Origin: Methylomonas methanica
Lineage (GTDB): Bacteria > Pseudomonadota > Gammaproteobacteria > Methylococcales > Methylomonadaceae
Assembly (NCBI RefSeq): GCF_001644035.1
Contig: NZ_LUUG01000088.1
Span: 62,001-126,000 of the forward strand
Reading direction: 5' to 3'
DNA length: 64,000 nt
Below, in pieces: positions 37,835-45,318 of this stretch. Position 1 is the first letter of the stretch, and each line of letters starts with the position of its first letter. The translations under genes were made by a program, and so were the position numbers. The notes beneath the pieces were generated by a model that saw only the letters and a list, made by a program, of their open reading frames with translations, made no database searches and was not told where the DNA came from.

Positions 37835-39499
37835 TCAACCTCCCTTGATCTTTGGAAACGGTAGGCAAATGCGTACCCACGGCAACCAGAAAAACACGAT
37901 ATTCAACAATGAAATCATGATCATCAGCAAAATCATCGCCACCAACGTAATCACCGGCAGGCTGAACGAACAAATCCATTGAATCCCAAAATCCGGGCCG
38001 GAAGTGTCGTTTACCGTGTCTTCGCTGGCGCCTTTGTTCAATTTCAGTTTGTTCATCAAATCGAAGGTATCGGCGGGCGTGATCAGCGCCGCGCCCTTAG
38101 CCAATCCCCGGCGCAGATCGGCCAGCGACGGCATCTGAATCATTGCTGGCCGGCTGGCGTCCGGATCAAAGGGCGCGGCGACCCGAAACTGAATGCTGCG
38201 GGTGTCGGCATCGGCCCATTGAAGCTGTTCCTGACCCTGCTGGTTTTTTACGCGGACGAAAGCCACCACTTGATAAACATCGCCGGCATTTTGCGCGAAC
38301 TTGGGTAAGGGGATTTCCTTGACCTTACTCAGCGCCTGATCGCTGAGGCGTTGACCCAACAGCACGCGGATTTCCTGGGCATCAGCCGCCAGCAGCAACA
38401 GCGTCAAATTAAGATTGCCGACGCCATTGGCATTCGGCAAGGCCGGTAATGCCGCCAGTTTGTCCAATCCGCCGACCGCATCTATCACTTGTTCTTGCTG
38501 AATCAGCCATCGCACCAGCGGGTTATCGCCGCCCAATGCAAAACAGGCTTGCAGATAGCTATAAAAGGTTTGTTGCCGATATGGGACGAACAAGCCCTGG
38601 CTGGTTTCGTTGTAGGCTTGACCTTGCAAACCGACCGGCAGTTTGGCTTCGTCGTAGAGCCACAGTTGCTGCGATTTATTTTCCAGCGCCGCATTCTCGA
38701 TGATGCCGGCTTCACCGAGGTGATAGCGGTTGACCAGGATTCTCAGCAACTCGAAAAACCCTTTGCTGGGCTGGCCTTGCGCCAACGGTTTGCTGTGTTC
38801 GGCCAGCCAGGTTTGATTCAAGGGTTGCCTATAGCCGAACGGCCAGGGCAACATCGCCGCCGCAATACTGGCAGTCTGCGCTTGATCGGCGCTATCAAAG
38901 GCCTGGCTGACATCGCGCAGATAATAAAAGCCGCCCAGCGGCAGATATCCGAACAACAGCGTGTGGGTTTTACGGTTAGCATCGCTGGTTTTTAACACAT
39001 GTAAGGGATGCACTTCCTCACCGCTGTAGGCCGCCTGATCGTCGCGTTTATGTAGCACGCCGTTGGCGCACAGCCGGCGATGCAAATCAGGGTCACGCAG
39101 CTCGCTGGGCGCGTCCTGCCAACCCAAGGCTTCGCCGTCTTCCAGCATCCAGGCCTGCTCGCGGCCGCCGCTAAGCCGGCGAATCACGAAGCCTGCCGAG
39201 CTGATTTTTAGCGGATCCAGCGCCGGCTCGCCGAACCTGTCGCAAACCACTTCGCAACTGACGATATGAAAGGCCCGATGCAGCGGTAACCGCAGCACCG
39301 GCTGTTGGCCATGACGGCTGTGGCGCTCTTCCTGCTGCCAGGCGCTGAACTGCGGCAGCTCAAACTGGCGACGCTGCATGTCCTGCTTGAAGCGATTAAT
39401 AAACTCCGCATCCAGATAACGATGCAAGCCGCATTGCCCGCCCTCCTGATAAAACGGCGGTTTCAATTTAAGCGGATGCAGGGCTTGTTCGGTTTTCAT
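37835..39499 (-). CDS. eCIS baseplate-region protein with C-terminal membrane segment
   Basis: I do not recognise the first 500 residues of this 554-residue protein; they are soluble, with aromatic-rich stretches (LLFGYLPLGGFYYL at about 181). The C-terminus is striking: residues about 512-548 form one or two hydrophobic segments (ITLVAMILLMIMISLLNIVF, then FFWLPWVRICLPF), ending in a basic KIKGG. This looks like a tail anchor, which is unusual for a free particle. The gene sits between the spike and gp25 genes, so the protein may join the baseplate and tie it to a membrane. Alternatively, the hydrophobic tail could insert into a target membrane. Confidence 0.7.
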   Translation of the reverse strand: MKTEQALHPLKLKPPFYQEGGQCGLHRYLDAEFINRFKQDMQRRQFELPQFSAWQQEERHSRHGQQPVLRLPLHRAFHIVSCEVVCDRFGEPALDPLKISSAGFVIRRLSGGREQAWMLEDGEALGWQDAPSELRDPDLHRRLCANGVLHKRDDQAAYSGEEVHPLHVLKTSDANRKTHTLLFGYLPLGGFYYLRDVSQAFDSADQAQTASIAAAMLPWPFGYRQPLNQTWLAEHSKPLAQGQPSKGFFELLRILVNRYHLGEAGIIENAALENKSQQLWLYDEAKLPVGLQGQAYNETSQGLFVPYRQQTFYSYLQACFALGGDNPLVRWLIQQEQVIDAVGGLDKLAALPALPNANGVGNLNLTLLLLAADAQEIRVLLGQRLSDQALSKVKEIPLPKFAQNAGDVYQVVAFVRVKNQQGQEQLQWADADTRSIQFRVAAPFDPDASRPAMIQMPSLADLRRGLAKGAALITPADTFDLMNKLKLNKGASEDTVNDTSGPDFGIQWICSFSLPVITLVAMILLMIMISLLNIVFFWLPWVRICLPFPKIKGG

Positions 39500-39505
39500 A
39501 ATCCC

Positions 39506-40147
39506 TTACCAAATATTGCCGGCACCCGGCGTGTAAGAACTGCCGACCACCGAGGTGGCGATCACCGTATCGGCTTGCACCACGCCGCTGAACTTGGACA
39601 TGCTGGCATTCACCGTCACCATGCTGGCGTTGATGGTCACAGTGGAGGCATCTACCGTGACGCTGCCGCTGCTGCGCACCGCGATGCCGCTGCTGTTGAG
39701 GGTGACGCTTTGGTCGGAGCGCTCGATAACAATTTCCCCGCCGCCGGCTTCGTCTATCGAAATTTTGTAACCCGAACGAGTACGCAATTCCACTTTCGGA
39801 CCGTTGCCGTCGTCGAAATCCAACACCGTTTCCTGCGGGGTGCGTATCACATAATGATCTTCCTGCGGATCAGCCTCTGCCGGCACGCTGTCGCTACCGG
39901 CCCAGACGCTACCCAAAACCAGCGGCATTTCCGGCGTGATGAAGGCCAGCACCACGATTTCTTCCAATCGGGGCACGAAACTGGCGCCATAACCCTGGCC
40001 GGCGGACGGCGCGACGACGCCGGCCCACAGCTCCATTTGCGTCGCCAGCAAGCGCACCTTGATGCGGCCACGGCTGTCCGGGTCGGCGTTGTCGGTGACC
40101 TGGCCGAGTTGCAAACTGTGCAGATTGCCCAAGGCGTGACTGTTCAT
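39506..40147 (-). CDS. gpV-like spike protein (VgrG C-terminal half)
   Basis: This 213-residue protein begins with an OB-fold segment (GQVTDNADPDSRGRIKVRL, then SFVPRLEEIVVLAF) as in gpV/Gp5/VgrG. It continues into a beta-helix-like stretch with repeated VTVDAS, VTINAS and VTVNAS units at about 170-190, which would form the needle. The start at 40147 overlaps the previous stop in an ATGA arrangement. Together with the next gene upstream it makes up a VgrG split in two. No PAAR tip gene was found. Confidence 0.9.
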   Translation of the reverse strand: MNSHALGNLHSLQLGQVTDNADPDSRGRIKVRLLATQMELWAGVVAPSAGQGYGASFVPRLEEIVVLAFITPEMPLVLGSVWAGSDSVPAEADPQEDHYVIRTPQETVLDFDDGNGPKVELRTRSGYKISIDEAGGGEIVIERSDQSVTLNSSGIAVRSSGSVTVDASTVTINASMVTVNASMSKFSGVVQADTVIATSVVGSSYTPGAGNIW

Positions 40148-41190
40148 GGCTGCCACCCGCCTTTGTTGACTTTGAGATGGGTTTCAAAACCGCTGTTGTT
40201 ATCGAAACGATGCACGCAATGCACGATTTGGTAACGGCCTTTCAGCCTAGGCGACACGCCGTCCAACTCAATCTCGCGACCAGGTTTTAGGCTCGCTTCG
40301 CCTTGGCAGACGATCTCGCCTTGAATAAAGCGCTTGGCTTGGCGTTTAAACGCGGCCTTGGCATACGCTTCGGCTTCGCTGCTGGTGCCGGGAAACGGCT
40401 GTGGAACGATTTCCGGGCCGGTCCAGCTCAGGTTGCCTAAAGTGGCGGCGGCACCGGTGCCTGTGAGTGCGGGGGTCATCGCGTCGGCCGTAAAATCCAC
40501 CGCTTCGGCGCTAGCCAGGTTATAGCCGTTGACCTGACTACTGAGCGGTTGATGATTTAAATCGGCGATCAAGCGTACTTTCAAGGCGCTGTCCTGGGCG
40601 CTAAGCTCGACAGGATTAGGATCGGCTTCTTCAACTTTGGCCCGCAGCGTATTGCCGTCCAAGCGCACGGATATATCAAAGCGGTTGCCGATGCGCAGCA
40701 GAAAGGCCAGATCGCTTTCGTTGAGTTGATGCCAGGTAGCGGTGATGCTGGACAACGACGCATCCGTTTGCAGGCCCGCCTCGCCGGCGATGGCTTGCAC
40801 CAAATCGTCCGGGCTTTGATCTTCGAAACTGCGGTTATGCCGGCTGCGGGCCAGTCTATGCAATTTGTCTTGCAACAGCAGTGCGATGTTCGGCGCGCCT
40901 TCGCCGTAGCTTTCTTCGATGGCGGTGATCTCGCCGCTGAACAGGTGTTGCGGGGTGTCGCTACCCATTTCAATTTCCACGCCGGCACCCAAGGCAATAT
41001 CGTTCAAGGTAAAGTCGGGATCTTGCCCACCTTCCGGCCTGCCCCAATTGGACAACTGCAATTCGGCATGCGCGCAGCCGTGCAAGGGCAGATTGACCTG
41101 CATCGCCAGCAAGGCCTGTTGTAGGTCATCGCGTTGTTCGCCGTCAATTTTGATCGTCGGGCGGGAGCTGGTGAAGGCGGTTTCGGGCAT
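40144..41190 (-). CDS. gpD-like hub protein (VgrG N-terminal half)
   Basis: This 348-residue protein of the phage late-control gene D family forms the trimeric hub under the tube. Key blocks are VEIEMGSD, LFSGEITAIEESYGEG, LLLQDKLHRLARSRHNRSFEDQ-type sequence and WHQLNESDLAFLLRIGNRF. It precedes the gpV-like gene with a 4-base overlap. No strong ribosome site is visible, and a 194-base gap with inverted repeats lies upstream, so expression could be set apart from the tube genes. Confidence 0.9.
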   Translation of the reverse strand: MPETAFTSSRPTIKIDGEQRDDLQQALLAMQVNLPLHGCAHAELQLSNWGRPEGGQDPDFTLNDIALGAGVEIEMGSDTPQHLFSGEITAIEESYGEGAPNIALLLQDKLHRLARSRHNRSFEDQSPDDLVQAIAGEAGLQTDASLSSITATWHQLNESDLAFLLRIGNRFDISVRLDGNTLRAKVEEADPNPVELSAQDSALKVRLIADLNHQPLSSQVNGYNLASAEAVDFTADAMTPALTGTGAAATLGNLSWTGPEIVPQPFPGTSSEAEAYAKAAFKRQAKRFIQGEIVCQGEASLKPGREIELDGVSPRLKGRYQIVHCVHRFDNNSGFETHLKVNKGGWQP

Positions 41191-41384
41191 AGTGTTGTTT
41201 TTATTAATATTGTTATTGGTTAACTACTTTCCTCTCCTGTCGTCCCCCTTTGGAAAAAGGGGATTGAGGGGATTTTTCAAAACGTCTGTCCGACTGGATG
41301 TCGGTGCTGTCCAAGAGTGTAGGTGCTAATTCATTCGCACTGCCTTCGCTGAAGGTCGAATAAATTCGACCCTACAACACCGAT
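41191..41384. repeat. Repeat-bearing gap in the eCIS operon
   Basis: Within 194 bases there are three inverted structures: a CCCCCTTT/AAAAGGGG stem near 41243-41261 followed by GAGGGGATTT, a GTGC-GCAC pair near 41322-41341, and GGTCGAATAAATTCGACC at 41354-41371. The last is an 8-base perfect stem. These resemble dispersed intergenic repeats; the AGGGGATTT end is shared with the cluster at 29966-30020. Confidence 0.7.
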
Positions 41385-41552
41385 TCAATCAATCCTCAAC
41401 CGCTCCTGCCGCTGCCTGATCAATTCCAGAATTTGCGTCAACTCGATTTCCGCGGGCGCCAACGGCGTCTGCTGGGCGACCGGTTGTTGCTCGGCGGGCT
41501 CGGTGACGCCGTCTTGCACCTCCAATATCACTTCGTCTATCAATACCGGCAT
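41385..41552 (-). CDS. Small DUF5908-like eCIS peptide (Afp6-like)
   Basis: The 55-residue product starts MPVLIDEVILEV, the pattern of the DUF5908 family found in eCIS operons, then has a Gln/Pro/Ala linker and a charged helix (LELIRQRQERLRI). I choose the ATG at 41552 over a TTG further upstream, which would overlap the previous gene. It lies 13 bases after the Afp7-like gene. Its role in the particle is not known. Confidence 0.7.
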   Translation of the reverse strand: MPVLIDEVILEVQDGVTEPAEQQPVAQQTPLAPAEIELTQILELIRQRQERLRID

Positions 41553-41565
41553 GTCTAATTCCCAC

Positions 41566-42819
41566 TCAATCGAAACCAACTCCGCTGTCGGCGGCGGCTT
41601 TTAATAAACTGCTTACCGATACGCCACTGCTTTTGCGACCCGCAGCCGCCGATCCTGCTTGGTTTGCTACGGCTGTTGATAGTGGCCTCTCGCCAGTCGC
41701 CGTAGAGGCCGACGATCCAATTTGATCTCCGGCACCGGTATTCAGGACTCGCGGTCTCAACGACACACTGCCTGTTTGAATGTGGGCAGCATTCAGACTG
41801 CCCTTTTTTCCGGCCGGGCTAAAAGCACCTTCAATACCGGTACCCAAACTGGCCGAGTTGCCGAATTTGAATGCCGGACTTGGCGATGGCACGCCTTTTG
41901 GCGCAGCATCCCCCCCACCTGCATTACTGGTCAAACCGCCGACAGCGCCTCCACCAACATTGAGCGAGGCAGACAAGCTCGCAGAAACATTGGCGCTAAT
42001 ACCTCCACTGATGTTTACGCCTGTACTCACCCCAAACCCCACGCCGCCGCTAATTCCCACCGAAGCACTCAGGCTCAGGCTAGGCACCGCCACCACCGAA
42101 AGCGAGGGCATTCTGGGCGACTCTATGCCGTTAAACAGCGAGGTATCCCGCCAGTTACCGACACCTTCGCCGCTACCACCGGGTACCGGCGCAGCATTCT
42201 GGTCCGTGGCGCCTTGCGGACCGGCGCCGGTCGAACTCAGGCTGGGCGTGTTGCGGGCAGCTTGTTCGACGGCCCGATTCCGAAACTGGTAACGGTCCTC
42301 GCTGAGCTTTAAAGACACAGTGGCGCGTAGCGGCCGACCTTCCGGCGAAAAGAAATCCAGGGTCTCATCGAAGCTTTGTACCAAGCCTAAAAACTCGAAA
42401 GCGCCCCACTGAAACAGGCAGCGTTTCGGCGCTTTCAATTTATCGCCCTCGGCCACCGGCTTAATAAAGGTATCGGCGATTTTCTTGGTCTCCAGCCGCA
42501 CGTCCGAGCCCTGCTCGATGGCTTTCTTGGAGCTGCTGTTGCTGCCAGCGCTACTGGCGGTTTGCCCACCGCCCTGGCCGCCGCCGGGCGGTTCTATATA
42601 GGTGGTATCAAAAATCAGCTCTATGGTCAGATTGGACGAGCTTTTGTCGACGAACTGAGCGGAGCGGCTATTGCCGTTGCGGGCGTTCTCTTTCAAGGTA
42701 TTCGACAAGCTGACTTTCAGGCTGGACGGGTTGAATTGCACGTCGATGGCGTTATCCAGATCAGGACTATCGTTGTCGCCGCTGACCGGAATCAGTTTGC
42801 CGCGTTCGATGGCTATCAT
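41566..42819 (-). CDS. Afp7-like contractile-injection tube/baseplate protein with Gly/Ser tail
   Basis: Of 417 residues, the first 190 match the CIS tube-initiator type: VQFNPSSLKVSLSNTLKE at about 28, an IELIFDTTYI strand and WGAFEFLGLVQSFDETLDFF at about 139. A Gly/Ser-rich insert lies at about 78-98. From about 195 to the end the protein is low complexity: Gly, Ser, Ala, Pro and Val repeats, such as SVGISGGVGFGVSTGVNISG. In Afp7/Pvc7 this place holds a LysM domain, which I do not see here. It overlaps the second tube gene (ATGA). Confidence 0.85.
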   Translation of the reverse strand: MIAIERGKLIPVSGDNDSPDLDNAIDVQFNPSSLKVSLSNTLKENARNGNSRSAQFVDKSSSNLTIELIFDTTYIEPPGGGQGGGQTASSAGSNSSSKKAIEQGSDVRLETKKIADTFIKPVAEGDKLKAPKRCLFQWGAFEFLGLVQSFDETLDFFSPEGRPLRATVSLKLSEDRYQFRNRAVEQAARNTPSLSSTGAGPQGATDQNAAPVPGGSGEGVGNWRDTSLFNGIESPRMPSLSVVAVPSLSLSASVGISGGVGFGVSTGVNISGGISANVSASLSASLNVGGGAVGGLTSNAGGGDAAPKGVPSPSPAFKFGNSASLGTGIEGAFSPAGKKGSLNAAHIQTGSVSLRPRVLNTGAGDQIGSSASTATGERPLSTAVANQAGSAAAGRKSSGVSVSSLLKAAADSGVGFD

Positions 42820-43328
42820 GCAGCCCCCCTGCCTTGCGTACTTGCCGGTGCCGGCCGCTGCAATTCCAGGCCTCGATGCACCAGATGCAGTTCTTCGATG
42901 GCCACCTGACTGGCGGTGGCCGACAAATCCGGGCCTTTGAACTTGGTCGGCAACACCCCGCTGAGTTTCCAGACCAGCACCGCGTTATCGGTGACGTTGC
43001 CGCCGCTGACACTGGGATTACCGAACACAATGATCTCGCCGCTCAAGCGGTAGCCGTAGTTGGCTTGGCTGGTAGTGATGTCGAACCAGGACCATAAATC
43101 GTTGATGTCGGTGACACCGCGTTTCAAAATAATCGGTGCGAATTTGGTCGGCCCGGAGCGGTGATGTTCGCCCCAATTGTGGCCGCCCTCGGCAATTACT
43201 TTTGGCTCCATCGTCGCTTCGAAGCCCGTCACTTCGCTGAAGTAACCGCTGCACAACAGACTGCTCTGATCGCTGCTGTACAGATTAACCTTGAAGCGGA
43301 AGGCGACGAATTCACTGTTCTCAGCCAT
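42816..43328 (-). CDS. Second tail tube protein (Afp5-like)
   Basis: The 170-residue gp19-family tube protein begins FVAFRFKVNLYSSDQ, has FSEVTGFEATMEPKVIAEGG and ends with an IEELHLVHRG strand plus a short disordered tail. It differs clearly from the other tube protein and would form the first tube layer, next to the hub, as Afp5 does. A GGAGG ribosome site precedes it. Its start overlaps the end of the second sheath gene by 8 bases. Confidence 0.9.
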   Translation of the reverse strand: MAENSEFVAFRFKVNLYSSDQSSLLCSGYFSEVTGFEATMEPKVIAEGGHNWGEHHRSGPTKFAPIILKRGVTDINDLWSWFDITTSQANYGYRLSGEIIVFGNPSVSGGNVTDNAVLVWKLSGVLPTKFKGPDLSATASQVAIEELHLVHRGLELQRPAPASTQGRGAA

Positions 43329-44820
43329 CGACCACCTCCGAACGCCATTCGCCGTTCAGATTGGCGAAAGTGAGAAACAGCTTGTCGATCGGAAACGCCG
43401 GCGCCAGCATGATTTCATAGAGCATCGCCCCTTCCTGCGGGGTCGATTCACGAATAGAGAAGGCTTGCTCGGCGGACGCACCGCGCAAGGCGCCTTGACT
43501 GTACAAGCGCCGGAAAAACTGTTCCAGCAACAAACGCGGGCGAGGATCGCGGTAATCGAGGTTGAAGATCAATTGCTCGCCCAAGGCCTGCAATTGCCGG
43601 CGCAAAAAGCCCAGGAAGCGCATCACTTCCGCCGAGCGAAAACCATCGTAACGCTGGCGGTCGATCGGATAATCCGCGACCGGCAAGGCCGGCACCACCA
43701 AGCGTTCGTCGTCGAGGCTGAGTTGCGCGCCGCCGCTAAACGAATTGCGATAGTTGAGCACGCTGATACCAGGTTTATCGCGCAGCCCCAAGGTTTGGGC
43801 GATGGACAAGCGCGGATACGGCAAGGCGTCAGTATTTAACGGCTTGGCCGCCATCGAGCGCCAAGGACCGTCGCGGCGCGCGACCGCCGCCTGCTGACCG
43901 GCGATCAAGCCAACGGGGGTATGCAAAGCAAAACGCGGTCCGCGTAAATAGGGAAACAAAAACTGCACATGCCTTAGCGCTTGCGCTCTATCCGGAAGCT
44001 GTTGATACCCCGAAAGTGCACTCAAAGCCGCCGGGTCGAGTACCGGACTATCCAGCTCGCCAGAATAGGCCAGCGGCAAGGTAAACAGACATTGCAGATC
44101 CGGCCTATGGCTGCTGACGTATTGCAGCATGCCGCGCAGCACCTGCGGCAATTGCCAAGGCGGCGGCATATCGCTTAACTCGCTGCTATACCGACGTTCG
44201 CGGTGATCGTCCTCGGTATTTTGCGTGCAAGGCAGAAACTGCGGTTCAAAATTTTCCAGACGTACCCTGGGAATATCCGGCAAGCGCGGCGGTATTTGCA
44301 GGCGCTCCAAATCGGGAAAACCGACTACGCCCAAAGCCGGGATCACCAGCACGCAGGCCAAGCCCTGGAGCGTCGTAATATCGTGCAATTGCGTGGCATC
44401 AGCCGGCAGAAAACCGGCTTGCCCCGCACTTTCCGGGATACGCACCACCCACAGCTTTTCGCCGCCGTTGGCGAAAAAATCGTCAACCGCCAAGCCTAAC
44501 CAGGCTTTATTGCCGGCCAATAGGCTGACGTATTCGGTAGTGGCGGTGAGCGCATCCGGGAAAATGTCGTGAAACTCGGCGCTGGATTGCAGGGGTATCG
44601 GCAGATTGTAAAGTTCGCTGGAAGCACCAGGCGACAAGGCATCGACCGCCTGGCCGTAGCCAACAGCGCGCATGTCCGCCAGCGCCGCCGGCAATTGCAG
44701 CAGGCGCTCAAGCCTGACCCGGCCCGGACAATGCCCAAGCATGGCCGCCTCCAGCGCCGCGATCCGGCGTTCGACCGGCCGTGGCGTCAAGGCAATGCGC
44801 GCTCCCGCTAGCAATTCCAT
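43321..44820 (-). CDS. Second, divergent tail sheath protein
   Basis: This 499-residue protein has sheath hallmarks: the DFFANGGEKLWVVRI block at about 113, then a Rossmann-like part, and a C-terminal domain with EVMRFLGFLRRQLQALGEQL and a final beta region (EIMLAPAFPIDKLFLTFANL). It lacks the N-terminal extension with APGVFVEEV that links one sheath subunit to the next. That makes it a candidate for the first or last sheath ring. It lies between the two tube genes, as multiple sheath paralogues do in Afp. Confidence 0.8.
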   Translation of the reverse strand: MELLAGARIALTPRPVERRIAALEAAMLGHCPGRVRLERLLQLPAALADMRAVGYGQAVDALSPGASSELYNLPIPLQSSAEFHDIFPDALTATTEYVSLLAGNKAWLGLAVDDFFANGGEKLWVVRIPESAGQAGFLPADATQLHDITTLQGLACVLVIPALGVVGFPDLERLQIPPRLPDIPRVRLENFEPQFLPCTQNTEDDHRERRYSSELSDMPPPWQLPQVLRGMLQYVSSHRPDLQCLFTLPLAYSGELDSPVLDPAALSALSGYQQLPDRAQALRHVQFLFPYLRGPRFALHTPVGLIAGQQAAVARRDGPWRSMAAKPLNTDALPYPRLSIAQTLGLRDKPGISVLNYRNSFSGGAQLSLDDERLVVPALPVADYPIDRQRYDGFRSAEVMRFLGFLRRQLQALGEQLIFNLDYRDPRPRLLLEQFFRRLYSQGALRGASAEQAFSIRESTPQEGAMLYEIMLAPAFPIDKLFLTFANLNGEWRSEVVDG

Positions 44821-44835
44821 CCGCTGTAGCTCCGC

Positions 44836-45297
44836 CTAGCTTTGGATGATGGTTTCGACCGAGAGCACCAACTCTTCCATCGCCACATCGCTGCCGCCCT
44901 TGGCCGTTAATGTCGGCCCGGTCCATTTGATCGGCATGGCCCTGACCAGTTTCCAGGTGACTACAGCGCTGGCGCTGGTGGGATCTTCGTTTTTAAGCTT
45001 GATCACCACGTCGCGCTTGGCAGTTACATCGCCGCCGCGAATTTGCTCCAGCCAGTTATAAATGTTCTCCGCGCCGATCACGCCGCGCTTCAGCGTCACG
45101 TCGCCGGCCTTGTTGATGGCCGGAATCTTGCGCACGTAATTAACAGCTTCGTTGCCATTACGGTATTCCGCAACCGTCACTTCGGCGTTCAGCCCGGATA
45201 CTTCTGAAAAGCCGCCCTGCACTTCGCCTTCGCTGCCGTCGCCCAGGTTGACCAGATAATTGAACACCCCATAGGGCGTTTCGCGATATGTAGCCAT
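44836..45297 (-). CDS. Main tail tube protein (Afp1-like)
   Basis: The 153-residue gp19-family protein has FNYLVNLGDG at the start, GFSEVSGLNAEVTVAEYRNG, KIPAINKAGDVTLKRGV and a C-terminal EELVLSVETI strand. It should form the inner tube through which cargo passes. It is next to the main sheath gene, 21 bases downstream, with a GGAGA ribosome site. Confidence 0.95.
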   Translation of the reverse strand: MATYRETPYGVFNYLVNLGDGSEGEVQGGFSEVSGLNAEVTVAEYRNGNEAVNYVRKIPAINKAGDVTLKRGVIGAENIYNWLEQIRGGDVTAKRDVVIKLKNEDPTSASAVVTWKLVRAMPIKWTGPTLTAKGGSDVAMEELVLSVETIIQS

Positions 45298-45318
45298 GGT
45301 TTATCTCCAGTCCAGGGT

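Noticed and set aside
37833-37979. A longer start for the gp25-like gene
   Set aside because: The extension lies inside the coding sequence of the upstream gene in another frame, and a strong ribosome site precedes the ATG at 37832.
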